Both the position numbers and the translations under genes were made by a program. A stretch of DNA of 64,000 bases from an uncultured Pontibacter sp. (GTDB taxonomy: Bacteria; Bacteroidota; Bacteroidia; Cytophagales; Hymenobacteraceae): NCBI RefSeq assembly GCF_947492645.1, contig NZ_CANLMZ010000003.1, forward strand, positions 186,001 to 250,000, in the 5' to 3' direction. Of the stretch, positions 1 to 9,457 are shown one piece after another. Under the pieces are notes generated by a model. That model made no database searches and was not told where the DNA came from. It saw only the letters and a list, made by a program, of their open reading frames with translations. Position 1 is the stretch's first letter. Every line of letters starts with the position of its first letter.

Positions 1-542
1 TGGAGAAACTAAAGCATGAGCTCCTGGACGTAGGCTTATTGGTTACCCCGCTGGAGGATAAGAGCATAAAGGAGCTCCCCCTTTTCTACGAGGCATTCGT
101 GACCTACATTAACCCAAACCATCCATTAGCCAAACAGAAAAGTATAAAACCAGAGCAACTGGATATGGACGAGTTGTGGGTGCTAAACGAAGGGCATTGC
201 TTCAGAAGCCAAGTACTAAACATCTGCAACAGAGGCGGATCTGGGGCTCAGAACAGCAACCTGGACTATAAAAGCGGGTCACTTGAAACCTTAAAGCGCA
301 TCGTAGAAACGCAGCACGGCCTTACTCTTCTCCCTGAACTTTCGGTGTTGGAAATGCCTGAATCGAAACGCGAACTGGTGCACACTTTCCAGGAGCCGCA
401 GCCCTTACGTGAAGTAAGCCTGGTAGTGCATCGCAGCTTTCTGAAAAAGAAACTTATAGCAGCCCTACAGCAGGAAATAGTAGCTGCCCTGCCAGCAGAA
501 ATAAGAAACCGTGAAAAAGAACAGGTAGTGTCGGTGCGGTAG
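1..542 (+). CDS. oxyR: OxyR-like LysR-family regulator, 3' part (5' end outside window)
   Basis: This is the C-terminal effector domain of a LysR-type activator. The frame is open from base 3 back past the window edge, so the helix-turn-helix end is missing. The visible part has the OxyR-type sensor segment GHCFRSQVLNIC: two cysteines nine residues apart, the spacing of Cys199 and Cys208 in E. coli OxyR, which form a disulfide when oxidised by hydrogen peroxide. The preceding residues (LLVTPLEDK) also match the OxyR core. OxyR proteins activate catalase and peroxidase genes; targets cannot be seen here. The stop codon is TAG at 540-542. It converges on rny, with a hairpin between them. Family assignment is firm; peroxide sensing is inferred from the cysteine pair. 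Confidence 0.85.
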   Translation, partial: EKLKHELLDVGLLVTPLEDKSIKELPLFYEAFVTYINPNHPLAKQKSIKPEQLDMDELWVLNEGHCFRSQVLNICNRGGSGAQNSNLDYKSGSLETLKRIVETQHGLTLLPELSVLEMPESKRELVHTFQEPQPLREVSLVVHRSFLKKKLIAALQQEIVAALPAEIRNREKEQVVSVR

Positions 543-653
543 TATGTTTCGTCTAAAAACTAACCCTTCCTTGTCTAAGGCGGGGCTAGGGGTGGTTGGA
601 CCTGGGACTAAGGGTAGTCCTGTCTTCCAGCATTGCTGCAAATCCTGATAAAA

Positions 654-685
654 AAACCGCCTGCCACAGAAGTAGCAGGCGGTTT
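654..685 (-). terminator. Rho-independent terminator after rny
   Basis: An 11-bp perfect stem (654-664 with 675-685, AAACCGCCTGC) has a 10-nt loop. Read on the minus strand it is followed by a U-rich run (complement of the A tract at 651-656), 27 nt past the rny stop. It may also stop the convergent oxyR transcript. Confidence 0.8.
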
Positions 686-711
686 ATCCTTAATTTATAC
701 TTGGCTTAAAA

Positions 712-2277
712 TTACTTCGCGTAGCTAATGGCGCGCATCTCACGGATAACTGTGATCTTGATCTGGCCAGGATACTGCATCTCTTTCTCAATTTTCTGCG
801 AGATATCAAAAGAAATCTGTGCGGCCTTGTCATCCGAAACGTTGTCGGCATCAACCATAACACGTAACTCACGGCCCGCCTGTATAGCGTAACATTGGTT
901 AACGCCTTCAAAAGAGATAGCTGTTTCTTCCAGCTCCTTCAAACGCTTGATGTAAGACTCCATTATCTCACGGCGTGCACCTGGTCTTGAACCAGAAATA
1001 GCGTCGCAAGCCTGTACTAATGGAGAGATCATCGCAGTCATTTCTACCTCATCGTGGTGGGCACCAATGGCGTTGCAAACATCCGGATGCTCTTTATACT
1101 TTTTGGCAAGCTCCATACCGATGATTGCGTGTGGCAATTCTGGCTCGTCTGGGGTTACTTTACCAATATCATGCAATAAACCGGCGCGTTTTGCGTGCTT
1201 CACGTTCAGGCCAAGCTCTGCAGCCATGGTGGCACAAAGGTTAGCAACTTCACGTGAGTGTTGCAGCAGGTTCTGGCCGTAAGATGAACGGAAACGCATA
1301 CGTCCCACCATCTTAATCAGTTCCGGGTGCAGACCGTGAATCCCCAGGTCAATGGCAGTACGCTCACCAATCTCCACAATCTCCTCTTCAATGTTTTTGC
1401 GGGTTTTAGAAACAACCTCCTCAATTCTGGCTGGGTGAATACGGCCATCGGCAACCAGGCGGTGCAGCGACAGACGCGCAATCTCACGGCGAACAGGATC
1501 GAAACCAGAAATGATGATGGCTTCTGGCGTATCATCAACAATAATCTCTACACCAGTAGCGGCTTCCAGAGCGCGAATGTTACGGCCTTCACGACCAATG
1601 ATTTTACCTTTAATATCGTCGCTTTCGATGTTGAATACCGACACGCAGTTTTCTATAGCGTGCTCAGCAGCTGTACGCTGAATAGTCTCGATTACGATCT
1701 TTTTAGCTTCTTTGGTAGCGGTAAGCTTGGCTTGTGCTACAATGTCTTTAATATGCGAAGATGCCTGTGTGGTAGCCTCGCTCTTAAGCGCCTCCACCAT
1801 TTGCTCTCTTGCCTCGGCTGCCGTCAGTCCTGCAATCTTCTCCAGCTGGCTTACAACTTCTTCGTGCTGCTGCTCTACTTCTTCTTTGCGTTTCTTAAGC
1901 TGCTCTAGTTGGGCATTAAGGTGTTCCTTCTCTTTGTTCAGTTCGTTTTCTTTGCGTTTGGCTTCTTCCATTTGCTTCGAAACGTGCTGCTCGCGTTGCT
2001 TTACCTTGTTCTCATTCTGGATGATGATGTTCTTCTTCTTGTTCATCTCCTCCTCAAACTCAGACTTAAGCTTCAGGTACTTCTCCTTAGCCTCCAGTAT
2101 GCGGTCCTTCATAATGCTCTCGCCATTGATCTCGGCTTCGCGAATGATGTTTTTGGCGCGGTGGCGGGCAGCATCTTCCTGCTGTTTATAAACTTTCTGT
2201 AACAGCGAACGGCCAATGTATACGCCCACTCCGAGCGCTACAACAGCTGTTACTATAATATAAAGAATAGTGGGCAT
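712..2277 (-). CDS. rny: Ribonuclease Y
   Basis: RNase Y is a membrane-anchored endoribonuclease that starts mRNA decay. The 521-residue product has the full family layout and normal length: an N-terminal transmembrane helix (about residues 4-22), a long charged coiled coil (about 30-170), a KH RNA-binding domain ([17 protein letters not shown], near residue 212) and an HD phosphohydrolase domain with QHSREVA and LLHDIGK, the latter carrying the metal-binding His-Asp pair. It follows zapA on the same strand after a 122-nt gap, a neighbourhood common in Bacteroidota. Identification is secure. Confidence 0.97.
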   Translation of the reverse strand: MPTILYIIVTAVVALGVGVYIGRSLLQKVYKQQEDAARHRAKNIIREAEINGESIMKDRILEAKEKYLKLKSEFEEEMNKKKNIIIQNENKVKQREQHVSKQMEEAKRKENELNKEKEHLNAQLEQLKKRKEEVEQQHEEVVSQLEKIAGLTAAEAREQMVEALKSEATTQASSHIKDIVAQAKLTATKEAKKIVIETIQRTAAEHAIENCVSVFNIESDDIKGKIIGREGRNIRALEAATGVEIIVDDTPEAIIISGFDPVRREIARLSLHRLVADGRIHPARIEEVVSKTRKNIEEEIVEIGERTAIDLGIHGLHPELIKMVGRMRFRSSYGQNLLQHSREVANLCATMAAELGLNVKHAKRAGLLHDIGKVTPDEPELPHAIIGMELAKKYKEHPDVCNAIGAHHDEVEMTAMISPLVQACDAISGSRPGARREIMESYIKRLKELEETAISFEGVNQCYAIQAGRELRVMVDADNVSDDKAAQISFDISQKIEKEMQYPGQIKITVIREMRAISYAK

Positions 2278-2399
2278 AACTATAAGTTTTATGGTGTATA
2301 AAAACGTATAGCCGGTACCTGCAAAAAGATAGGGATAAGGCTCAGGGCCTAAACGAAGTAAAAGTTATCTCACGAAATATATAGTATTTCTCCGATACC

Positions 2400-2687
2400 T
2401 TATTTATTTGTCGATGACAGGAGGTCGTCAAGTACATTAAGCTGCTGGCCCACTTTAGCGAGGTGAGCAGATTTCTCCTCCTCCATCTTCAGCTTCTCTA
2501 CCATGGTTTCAAAAGCCACCATGGCCAACAGGTCTTGCTTGTCCTGGATACCGAACTGATCCTTATAAAAACGAAGGCGCTCGTTCAGTAATTTCCCGAC
2601 AACTCTTAATCTTTCCTCTTCCTCCTCTTTTACCCGCATCGGATACTCGCGTTCCGCGATGCGAATCTTTATAGATAATTCACTCAT
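2400..2687 (-). CDS. zapA: Cell division protein ZapA
   Basis: The 95-residue protein has the ZapA arrangement: a short N-terminal beta-rich head (SIKIRIAEREYPMRV) followed by a long helix rich in Glu, Lys and Leu that forms the dimer and tetramer coiled coil. ZapA binds FtsZ in the cytoplasm and bundles its filaments at the division site. The length is normal. It lies between a pheT-linked coiled-coil gene and rny on the same strand, an order that supports the call. The start is the ATG at 2687. Confidence 0.9.
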   Translation of the reverse strand: MSELSIKIRIAEREYPMRVKEEEEERLRVVGKLLNERLRFYKDQFGIQDKQDLLAMVAFETMVEKLKMEEEKSAHLAKVGQQLNVLDDLLSSTNK

Positions 2688-2764
2688 CCGTTGCGTTTTT
2701 TATGGTGATGCTTACTGTACATTAACTTGATGCATTGGATTAAAACTACCTTAACACCTGATGC

Positions 2765-3061
2765 TTAGTCTTGTAAGTAAGCGATACACTTATCGATTTC
2801 TCTAATGTATTCGTTTAGCTTGAGCTTTAACTCTGTCGAATTTGCAGTATTTCCTGCTATCGCATCTACAATTTTAACAATATTATCCTGATTTTGAAAA
2901 TTTTTTATTTGCAGCTCCTTTTCTTCTACTATCCCCTCCAGTAACTTAATTTCTTCCTGGGCCTGTACCAGCTTCTGCTGCACATCTGTATAGCGGGAAA
3001 TAAGCCTGCGAAGTTTATCTTCGATCTGCTGAAGTTGTTGTAATTGCGCCTCCTTTGCCAT
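2765..3061 (-). CDS. Small coiled-coil protein of the pheT-zapA cluster
   Basis: The 98-residue product begins MAKEAQLQQLQQIEDKL and is almost entirely predicted coiled coil with no membrane segment or signal. I prefer the ATG at 3061, which begins 4 nt after the pheT stop. A longer frame starting at 3100 would overlap the end of pheT by 35 nt and add residues with no coiled-coil character. Its position between pheT and zapA suggests cotranscription and perhaps a structural role with the divisome, like the small coiled-coil proteins found beside zapA in relatives. I do not recognise a named family; function is unknown. Confidence 0.8.
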   Translation of the reverse strand: MAKEAQLQQLQQIEDKLRRLISRYTDVQQKLVQAQEEIKLLEGIVEEKELQIKNFQNQDNIVKIVDAIAGNTANSTELKLKLNEYIREIDKCIAYLQD

Positions 3062-3065
3062 AACG

Positions 3066-5483
3066 CTATTTGCGGATAAAAGCTCCCAGTTGTTTCTCAA
3101 ATTGCTGCATCAGGCGATTCATTACGTTTTCAATCACCTTATCGGTCAGGGTTTGCTGTTTATCTAGCAACGTGAAGCTAACGGCATAGGCTTTTTTGCC
3201 TGCCTCTATTTTATCGCCTTCGTATACATCAAACACGTTTACGTCCTGCAGCAACTTACGCTCGGTGCGTAGGGCAATCTGTTTTACCTGGTCGAAGGTA
3301 ACATTTTTGTCTAGCACCAAAGAAAGGTCGCGGCGCACTTCCGGGAACTTCGGCAGCTCTTCGGCTACCAGCTTGCTTTTATACTTCTTCAGCAGGTAAT
3401 CCCAGTTAAGCTCGGCGTACCACACTTGCTCTTTCACTTCCATAAACTTGCAAACGGCAGCATCCAGCAAGCCAAGCCGTGCTATTTCAGTACCGTTTTT
3501 CTGGTAAGAGATGCCCTGGCGCATGTAGTTGTTCTGCTCTAGGTTCTGCACTTCAAACTCACCGGCATTTAGCTTGCGTAGCACGTTTTGCACTACACCT
3601 GCCAGGTCATGGAAAGCGGTTTTCATACTTGGCTGCTTCCAGCTTTCAGCGGTTACATTCCCTGCCATATAGAAAGAAAGTTTGCGGCTCTCTTTGTATT
3701 CTCCATCTACCTGCTCGTAAACTTTACCCAGCTCCACCAGTTTCAGGTCGCGCTGACGGCGGTTGATGTTGCGGCGCAGTACCTCCAGACCAGAAAATAC
3801 CATACTTTTGCGTAATACGTCAAGGTCTTCGGAATTATAGTTCAGCACCTTTACCAGGCTCTCCACCTCCGCATCGCCAGCTGGTTTGTAGTAGTTGGAG
3901 TTGGTAATAGAGTTCGTGATGATCTCGCTGAAACCATTAGCCGTGATGTAATTCATGATAGTGTCGGTCACATCCTCAGCGTATGGCGTAGCAAACTTAG
4001 CCAGGAAAGTAGTAGCCAGATTCTCGTCCATTTCGATGTTGTTGAAGCCGTAGATACGTAGAATTTCTTCCACCACATCAGCCTCTCGGGTAACATCTAC
4101 TTTAAAAGGCGGCACCGACAGCGTCAGGTCTGTTTCAGTTTCTTTTGTAACCTCAATGCCAAGGGCTGTAAGTATACTTTTGATACGCTCGGTACCAATG
4201 TGCTGACCAATCAACGTATGCGCACGTTCGATGTTCAGCTCTATTTCTGTATTTTGAATTGGGGTTGGGTAAACATCTACTATCTCAGAAGACACCTCGC
4301 CACCTGCAATTTCCTGTACCAGTAAAGCAGCACGCTTCAAGGCAGTAATTACAATGTTCGGGTCGGTGCCACGCTCGAAACGGAAAGATGCATCAGTTTT
4401 TAAGCCGTGCGCCATACCTGTGCGGCGGATGCTATCCGGAGAGAAGTATGCGCTTTCGATGAAGATGCTGGTTGTATTTTCAGACACACCAGAAGCCTCA
4501 CCGCCAAATACGCCACCTATGGCCATCGGGCCTTCCGCATCGCAGATCATCAGGTCGGTTGCTTTTAGCTTGCGCTCTACACCGTCTAACGTCTTAAGTA
4601 TAGAGCCTTCCGGCAAGGTTTTAACTAAAATCTTACCTTCTCTGATCTTGTCGGCATCAAAAGCGTGCAGCGGCTGCCCCAGTTCATGCAGCACATAGTT
4701 GGTAATATCTACAATGTTGTTGATCGGGGAAAGATCGATAGCACGCAAACGCTTCTGCAGCCACTCCGGCGACGGACCAACCTTTACACCTGTTACAGTT
4801 ACACCAGAATAGCGAGGACAGGCCTCTGTGTTTTCTACCTCAACTGCTATCGGTTTAGACGTATTGTTTACTTTAAAAGCATCCACAGCAGGAAGTACAG
4901 CCGGGGTGTTTAGTAAAGCCTGCAGGTCGCGGGCCACACCGTAATGCGACGCGGCATCGGCACGGTTTGGCGTTAAACCTATCTCGAATACTCTATCCGA
5001 GCCCAGTCCAAAGAACTCGGCGGCTGGTGTTCCGTTTGGCAGGTCGGTGTCCAGCACCATAATGCCTGCATGCGATGTGCCAATGCCAATTTCATCTTCG
5101 GCACAAATCATACCTTCCGAAACCTGCCCGCGAATCTTCGATTTCTTGATCTTGAATGACTCACCGCCAGTAGGGTAAAGCGTGCTGTTAACCGTAGCCA
5201 CGACCACGCGCTGACCAGCTGCCACGTTTGGCGCACCGCACACAATCTGGCTTGGCGTACCATTCCCGATATCTACCGTTGTCAGGCTTAGTTTGTCTGC
5301 ATCCGGGTGGCGCTCACAAGTTAGCACCTCGCCTAGCACAATGCCTTCCAAACCACCCTGCACCTGATCAAAAGTATGAATTGCCTCTACCTCCAGGCCT
5401 GCGCCAGTTAGCAAAGCACCTACTTCTTCTGCAGTTTTATCTGTCTGTATAAGTTGTTTAAGCCAGTCGAATGATATCAGCAT
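3066..5483 (-). CDS. pheT: Phenylalanine--tRNA ligase beta subunit
   Basis: PheT is the larger subunit of the cytoplasmic alpha2-beta2 enzyme that charges tRNA-Phe. The 805 residues match the usual length. In order: N-terminal start MLISFDWLKQLI, an EMAP/tRNA-binding OB domain (about 40-150; VLGEVLTCERHPDADKLSL), the B3/4 editing domain (about 210-370), the B5 domain (about 400-470), the catalytic-like core, and a C-terminal FDX-ACB anticodon-binding domain (about 712-804; PKFPEVRRDLSLVLD). No pheS is present in the window, which is normal in this phylum where pheS is often unlinked. It heads a minus-strand run with the coiled-coil gene, zapA and rny. Confidence 0.97.
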   Translation of the reverse strand: MLISFDWLKQLIQTDKTAEEVGALLTGAGLEVEAIHTFDQVQGGLEGIVLGEVLTCERHPDADKLSLTTVDIGNGTPSQIVCGAPNVAAGQRVVVATVNSTLYPTGGESFKIKKSKIRGQVSEGMICAEDEIGIGTSHAGIMVLDTDLPNGTPAAEFFGLGSDRVFEIGLTPNRADAASHYGVARDLQALLNTPAVLPAVDAFKVNNTSKPIAVEVENTEACPRYSGVTVTGVKVGPSPEWLQKRLRAIDLSPINNIVDITNYVLHELGQPLHAFDADKIREGKILVKTLPEGSILKTLDGVERKLKATDLMICDAEGPMAIGGVFGGEASGVSENTTSIFIESAYFSPDSIRRTGMAHGLKTDASFRFERGTDPNIVITALKRAALLVQEIAGGEVSSEIVDVYPTPIQNTEIELNIERAHTLIGQHIGTERIKSILTALGIEVTKETETDLTLSVPPFKVDVTREADVVEEILRIYGFNNIEMDENLATTFLAKFATPYAEDVTDTIMNYITANGFSEIITNSITNSNYYKPAGDAEVESLVKVLNYNSEDLDVLRKSMVFSGLEVLRRNINRRQRDLKLVELGKVYEQVDGEYKESRKLSFYMAGNVTAESWKQPSMKTAFHDLAGVVQNVLRKLNAGEFEVQNLEQNNYMRQGISYQKNGTEIARLGLLDAAVCKFMEVKEQVWYAELNWDYLLKKYKSKLVAEELPKFPEVRRDLSLVLDKNVTFDQVKQIALRTERKLLQDVNVFDVYEGDKIEAGKKAYAVSFTLLDKQQTLTDKVIENVMNRLMQQFEKQLGAFIRK

Positions 5484-6250
5484 GTTGTTGTTCTGTGTCG
5501 GTTAAAGTATAGCTCCTGAGATAAAAGCCAATGTTCTCCAAAATTAAACATTATTCTGTTTAGTGTCGCAAGAGAAGGGAAATTATGATAATGGTTTATA
5601 CTTTGGTTTGCTTAAATGTTTGCCTGATTTTGCTACTGAGGCTGACGTTTTTCTGGCGTTTTATCGAGCTGCTGTCTTTCCTCAGTCTTACTTGCCTACC
5701 GTTTCACGTTTGGCTTTGATGCGTTCAAGCCCGCGTGGGCTCGTCCTTGGGCATCGCGCGGCATTCGCTTCCTTTGCTCCTAACGTCGCAATGCCTCGCT
5801 AGCGCTCGTCACCGGAACCTCTCGAGGCGCTCAACTCAAGGACCGGATTTGACACTTCTTCGCCAGCGGCTGTTGCAACTGTAAAGTAATTTCCCTCCCC
5901 TGTTATTGGGGGAAGGCTAGGTGGGTGACTCGTAGGGACAGGTCGCGACCTGTCCGAGGAATGGCTGCAGCTATGAAACTTATACCTCGGCTAAAGCAGT
6001 AACGGCAGTTTCCCTCCTCGGAGGGACTGGTTTCATGGTAGCAGGCGCTTAACCTTCCTTCCACCAAGATCCTTTACAGGATGACAGAAAAAAAATAGGC
6101 AGCGGAAAGTATGATGTCAATGAGTACAGTAGATACAGATTCCCCGCCTTGGGCTAGTAAGAACGCAAGTACGAAACTAGCGAGCGTAGCTCTAAGGGGA
6201 TAAAGGGTAGTTAGACCCGGCACAACGAAATAACAATTACCAATCAGCAA
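5484..6250. other. Noncoding stretch with mosaic of repeat-like fragments
   Basis: This 767-bp gap lies between pheT (its start at 5483) and the DUF1684 gene. I see no credible gene: the one longish frame (5563-5802) has no recognisable protein character. The DNA has a patchwork look, with a perfect palindrome at 5936-5955, a G/C-rich block at 5725-5870, a TTTCCCTCC block occurring twice (about 5890 and 6009), and an AGGATGACAG block at about 6074. These resemble intergenic repeat families common in Cytophagales. The pheT promoter should lie within about 100 bp of 5483. Confidence 0.6.
5936..5955. repeat. Perfect 20-bp palindrome
   Basis: The sequence GGACAGGTCGCGACCTGTCC is fully self-complementary with 10-bp arms and no spacer. 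It could form a cruciform or be a dispersed REP-like palindrome. It is not next to a coding end, so a terminator role is unlikely. Confidence 0.7.
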
Positions 6251-6871
6251 TTACTCCGGTTTCTCGTACGTTTTCTCTCCTGCCGGAATAGGTATACTTA
6301 GGCGATTATCCTTTGGCGGCACCGGGCAAACATATTCCGCGTTATAGGCACAGAAAGGACTATAGGCGCGGTTAAAATCTAACATCACAGTTTTAGCTCC
6401 TTCTTCAAAAGGCACATCCATGTAACGGCCGCCACCATATGTTTCGAAGCCGTTTGTTTTATCAGTAAACGGCACAAAAAGCTGTTCTTTTTCTTCGCTT
6501 AGCTTTTTGTAAAGCGTTAGCTGCTGTGGTTGGCCTTGCACATCAAACCTGGCAGCTCCATAGCGCATATAGGGTTCATAACTGCCATTGGTGAGCGGCA
6601 TCAGCAATGTATCCTGCTTCGGGAATGGTTCTACTTCTGCTTTAATACGATACTCCATATTAGGTTCGTAGTATACCAGGTTCTTAAAGCTACGGCGCTC
6701 TTCGTCACTCAAAGGAGAGTTCGTCCTGCTCCTGAAAGACAGGTCTTTATCTTCCCGCTCCTTTAACAATGGCATTGTGTAGTTCTCCTCGTTAAAGAAG
6801 GCATCCTTCATAAAATAAAACAGCACCAGCACAACACCGGCAAATATGATCAGCTTATGAGCTCGTTTCAT
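6251..6871 (-). CDS. DUF1684 family protein
   Basis: The protein carries the DUF1684 signature: a C-terminal block reading LFVPFTDKTNGFETYGGGRYMD, then VMLDFNRAYSPFCAYN and CPVPPKDNRLSIPIPAGE. I place the start at the ATG at 6871 (MKRAHKLIIFAG), giving about 206 residues and a clean N-terminal membrane anchor or signal (about residues 4-20). The longer frame to 6955 adds 28 residues with no such character. DUF1684 proteins are usually secreted or membrane-anchored; their biochemical role is not established. The gene stands alone, divergent from the next. Confidence 0.85.
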   Translation of the reverse strand: MKRAHKLIIFAGVVLVLFYFMKDAFFNEENYTMPLLKEREDKDLSFRSRTNSPLSDEERRSFKNLVYYEPNMEYRIKAEVEPFPKQDTLLMPLTNGSYEPYMRYGAARFDVQGQPQQLTLYKKLSEEKEQLFVPFTDKTNGFETYGGGRYMDVPFEEGAKTVMLDFNRAYSPFCAYNAEYVCPVPPKDNRLSIPIPAGEKTYEKPE

Positions 6872-7175
6872 GGCAGGCAAATATTTACTGCCGCAAAGGT
6901 CGGAAATTTTTAAAGAGGATGTAAGTATAAATTTAGTGCGCACCTTCCGATACACTCAGAATCACTTTTGACGCTGGCAGAAGCTTTTTCTAAGAATTAA
7001 AGGCATAAGCTTCAGGGCTTCCACACTTAACTTTATTATAGCAGAGAAATAAAGCAAAGTATAGACACACCTCTTGATTAGCTACATCAATCTATAGCCA
7101 AACCACTCCCCTCTTATACAACCCTACCATCTTATCTTCAGTTTGAGAGTATAACGTATCGGGCACTTGCAAACC
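6872..7175. other. Divergent intergenic region
   Basis: This 304-bp, AT-rich region between two divergent genes presumably holds both promoters. I see copies of the AAGTATA motif (near 6927 and 7055) but no clear TTTG / TAnnTTTG pair and no stem-loop. Confidence 0.5.
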
Positions 7176-9023
7176 ATGGCTAAGCAACAGAAAACAGACT
7201 ACAACTACCTGATAAAGCAGCTGGAGCAGCTCCATGAGCAGGCAATATCACTAGAAAAGAAATTTGCACCAGCTTTAGAAAAAACAGCGCCGGAGTTAAA
7301 AAAAAGCGCCCAAAACCTGCTGCACTACCTGGCCCTGCGCCAGCACGACATCCGGCACCTGCAAGCCGAGCTAGCCGAATTAGGTTTATCTTCTTTGGGC
7401 CGTGCAGAAGGACACGTTTTGGCAAGCTTGCAGGCAGTACGCAAGCAACTGTGCTATTTAGCTACTTGCCAGGCAACCCCAAAGCACTTAGCTGTAACGT
7501 TTAACGAAAATAAAAAACTGCTGGCTGCACACACAGAAGCCTTACTGGGCCCAAAACCAGACAAGCGAAACACCTGCATTATGGTAACGCTTGCTGCCGA
7601 TGTAATTGATAATTACGAACTGTTGCTGCGGATGCTGAAGGCCGGCATGAACTGTGCCCGCATAAACTGCGCCCACGACAGCGAAAAAGTATGGCTTAAC
7701 ATGATACAACTGGTGCGGCAAGCTGAGAAAGAAACAGGCCTTAACTGTAAAGTTTTGGTAGATCTGATGGGACCTAAATTAAGAACAGGCCCTTTGAAAG
7801 AAGGCCCTAAGATATTGGCAATACACCCTGTGCAAAACGATATAGGTCAGGTTACCGAAGCAGCCAAAGTATGGTTGGCAGCGCCCGGTACCGCACCACC
7901 TAAAAACATAGACGCGGTGCTTCCGGTGGGGGCAGATTGGGTGGCACAGCTGCAGGAAAACGACAAAATAGATTTTACCGACACCCGTGGCCGCAAACGC
8001 ACTTTTACTGTTATCCGGAAAGAGGCCAATGGTTGCGTGGCGCATCTTTTTAAGACTTCGTACCTCCTTACTGGCACAGAACTTAAGGTAAAAAGCAAAG
8101 CCGTGCCTGACCGGGTAGCCAAAGTAGCCGATCTGCCTGCCGTTTACTCACCGCTTATACTTAGAAACGACAGCCTGCTTGTTTTAACCAAAGCGCAAAT
8201 ACCCGGCGAACCTGCAAAATACGACGCGACTGGCCACATCATACAGCCAGCCCATATTGCCTGCACCCTGCCAGAAGTATTTGCCCAGGTTAAAAAAGGC
8301 GATCCTATACTTTTTAACGACGGCAAAATCAGCGGAGTGATAGAGGACGTCAGCCAGGAGCAACTGCTTGTTAAAATAACTTCTGCCAGTATTCTTGGCA
8401 GCAAGCTGCGAGCCGACCAAGGAATCAATCTCCCCGAAAGCGACATACACATAAAGGGCCTGACGGAGAAAGATAAGAAGGACCTGCGTTTTATCTCCCG
8501 CCACGCTGACATCGTAAACCTGTCTTTTGTAAACCATGTCGAAAATGTGAAGGCATTGCAGCAGCAGCTTAAAACACTAAAAGCCACCAAACTGGGCATC
8601 ATGCTGAAGATCGAAACAAAGGAAGGGTTCCGGAATTTGCCTCATTTGCTGCTTGCCTCTATGCAATCTTACCCTGCCGGCATTATGATTGCGCGCGGCG
8701 ATTTAGCAGTAGAATGCGGTTGGGAAAGGCTTGCTGAGGTACAGGAAGAGATATTGTGGCTCTGCGAAGCAGCTCACATCCCAGTAGTGTGGGCAACGCA
8801 GGTACTGGAAACGCTGGCAAAAAAGGGTCGCCCATCCAGAGCCGAGATCACAGATGCCGCCATGGCCCAGCGCGCCGACTGCGTAATGCTAAACAAAGGC
8901 CCGCATGTGGTGCAGGCCATCGAAATGCTGCATGATATATTGGTGCGTATGCAAGAGCATCAAACCAAAAAAACATCTATGCTCCGCAGTTTGCATATAT
9001 CAGCATTAGAAGCGCAGCAGTAA
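7176..9023 (+). CDS. Atypical pyruvate kinase-like protein
   Basis: The C-terminal two thirds is a pyruvate kinase barrel: LKAGMNCARINCAHDS, VLVDLMGPKLRTG, ILFNDGKISGVIED, LKIETKEG (position of the catalytic Lys), MIARGDLAVE and VWATQVLETLAKKGRPSRAEITDAA. Pyruvate kinase makes pyruvate and ATP from phosphoenolpyruvate. Two things are odd. There is an extra N-terminal helical segment of about 130 residues before the first barrel motif, and the protein ends after the barrel without the usual C-terminal allosteric domain. The region between GPKLRTG and GKISG is also enlarged. The start is taken as the ATG at 7176 (615 aa); a TTG at 7167 is possible. Such long forms exist in several bacterial groups; whether this one is a true glycolytic enzyme is not settled. 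Confidence 0.85.
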   Translation: MAKQQKTDYNYLIKQLEQLHEQAISLEKKFAPALEKTAPELKKSAQNLLHYLALRQHDIRHLQAELAELGLSSLGRAEGHVLASLQAVRKQLCYLATCQATPKHLAVTFNENKKLLAAHTEALLGPKPDKRNTCIMVTLAADVIDNYELLLRMLKAGMNCARINCAHDSEKVWLNMIQLVRQAEKETGLNCKVLVDLMGPKLRTGPLKEGPKILAIHPVQNDIGQVTEAAKVWLAAPGTAPPKNIDAVLPVGADWVAQLQENDKIDFTDTRGRKRTFTVIRKEANGCVAHLFKTSYLLTGTELKVKSKAVPDRVAKVADLPAVYSPLILRNDSLLVLTKAQIPGEPAKYDATGHIIQPAHIACTLPEVFAQVKKGDPILFNDGKISGVIEDVSQEQLLVKITSASILGSKLRADQGINLPESDIHIKGLTEKDKKDLRFISRHADIVNLSFVNHVENVKALQQQLKTLKATKLGIMLKIETKEGFRNLPHLLLASMQSYPAGIMIARGDLAVECGWERLAEVQEEILWLCEAAHIPVVWATQVLETLAKKGRPSRAEITDAAMAQRADCVMLNKGPHVVQAIEMLHDILVRMQEHQTKKTSMLRSLHISALEAQQ

Positions 9024-9106
9024 GCAAAACAGTTAATGTAACATGTGCCAGTTTAAAGCTAAAAAACACATCTTTTTGAAATTCAGGTGCATAAACCAAA
9101 CTTTTA

Positions 9107-9118
9107 TTATACTTTTGC
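9107..9118 (+). promoter_or_regulatory. Possible -7 element upstream of 9215
   Basis: The stretch TATACTTTTGCC contains TACTTTTG, a match to the Bacteroidota -7 consensus TAnnTTTG. No matching TTTG -33 element is visible at the expected 19-21 nt spacing, so this is a weak call. Confidence 0.3.
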
Positions 9119-9214
9119 CATATACTACCTCTGCAAAGTGCTAATTTACATACTTTAAGAGGTAGGTACTGCTACTTATGCTTAGTAAAGATTTGTTCAA
9201 CGAAACTTAGAGAA

Positions 9215-9448
9215 ATGAGATCGAGAACACTTGAAAAGCTGCTTTACAAGGCAGCCGTTTTACTTGTAATAATTGGAGCTTTTGTTAAATTCATACTTTC
9301 GCCGGCAACCAACCTTGGCTTATACTTTATTTTAGCCGGGCATGTGGCGGGCGTTGCAGGAATACTGATGTACATGAAGTACGCGAACGACCTGGACCGC
9401 CAGCATCAGGCACCGGAAGAGAACCTGAAACAGTTAAAAAAGAACTAA
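9215..9448 (+). CDS. Small two-helix membrane protein
   Basis: The 77-residue product has two predicted transmembrane helices (about residues 11-27, AAVLLVIIGAFVKFIL, and 34-53, LGLYFILAGHVAGVAGILMYM) and a charged C-terminal tail rich in Lys, Glu and Gln. There is no signal cleavage site. It starts 9 nt before the next gene, so the two are probably cotranscribed. The size and two-helix form recall small membrane proteins linked to gliding genes in this phylum, but I cannot name a family and claim no function. Confidence 0.7.
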   Translation: MRSRTLEKLLYKAAVLLVIIGAFVKFILSPATNLGLYFILAGHVAGVAGILMYMKYANDLDRQHQAPEENLKQLKKN

Positions 9449-9457
9449 CCTGCCGCC

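Noticed and set aside
1327..1908. 193-codon plus-strand frame across rny
   Set aside because: Antisense shadow of the rny coding region.
2278..2399. Possible 6S RNA gene after zapA, as in enterobacteria
   Set aside because: The gap is only 122 nt and I see no long rod with a central bubble.
5563..5802. 79-codon plus-strand frame
   Set aside because: No domain, signal or helix pattern; it lies in a repeat-like region and its composition follows the DNA rather than a protein.
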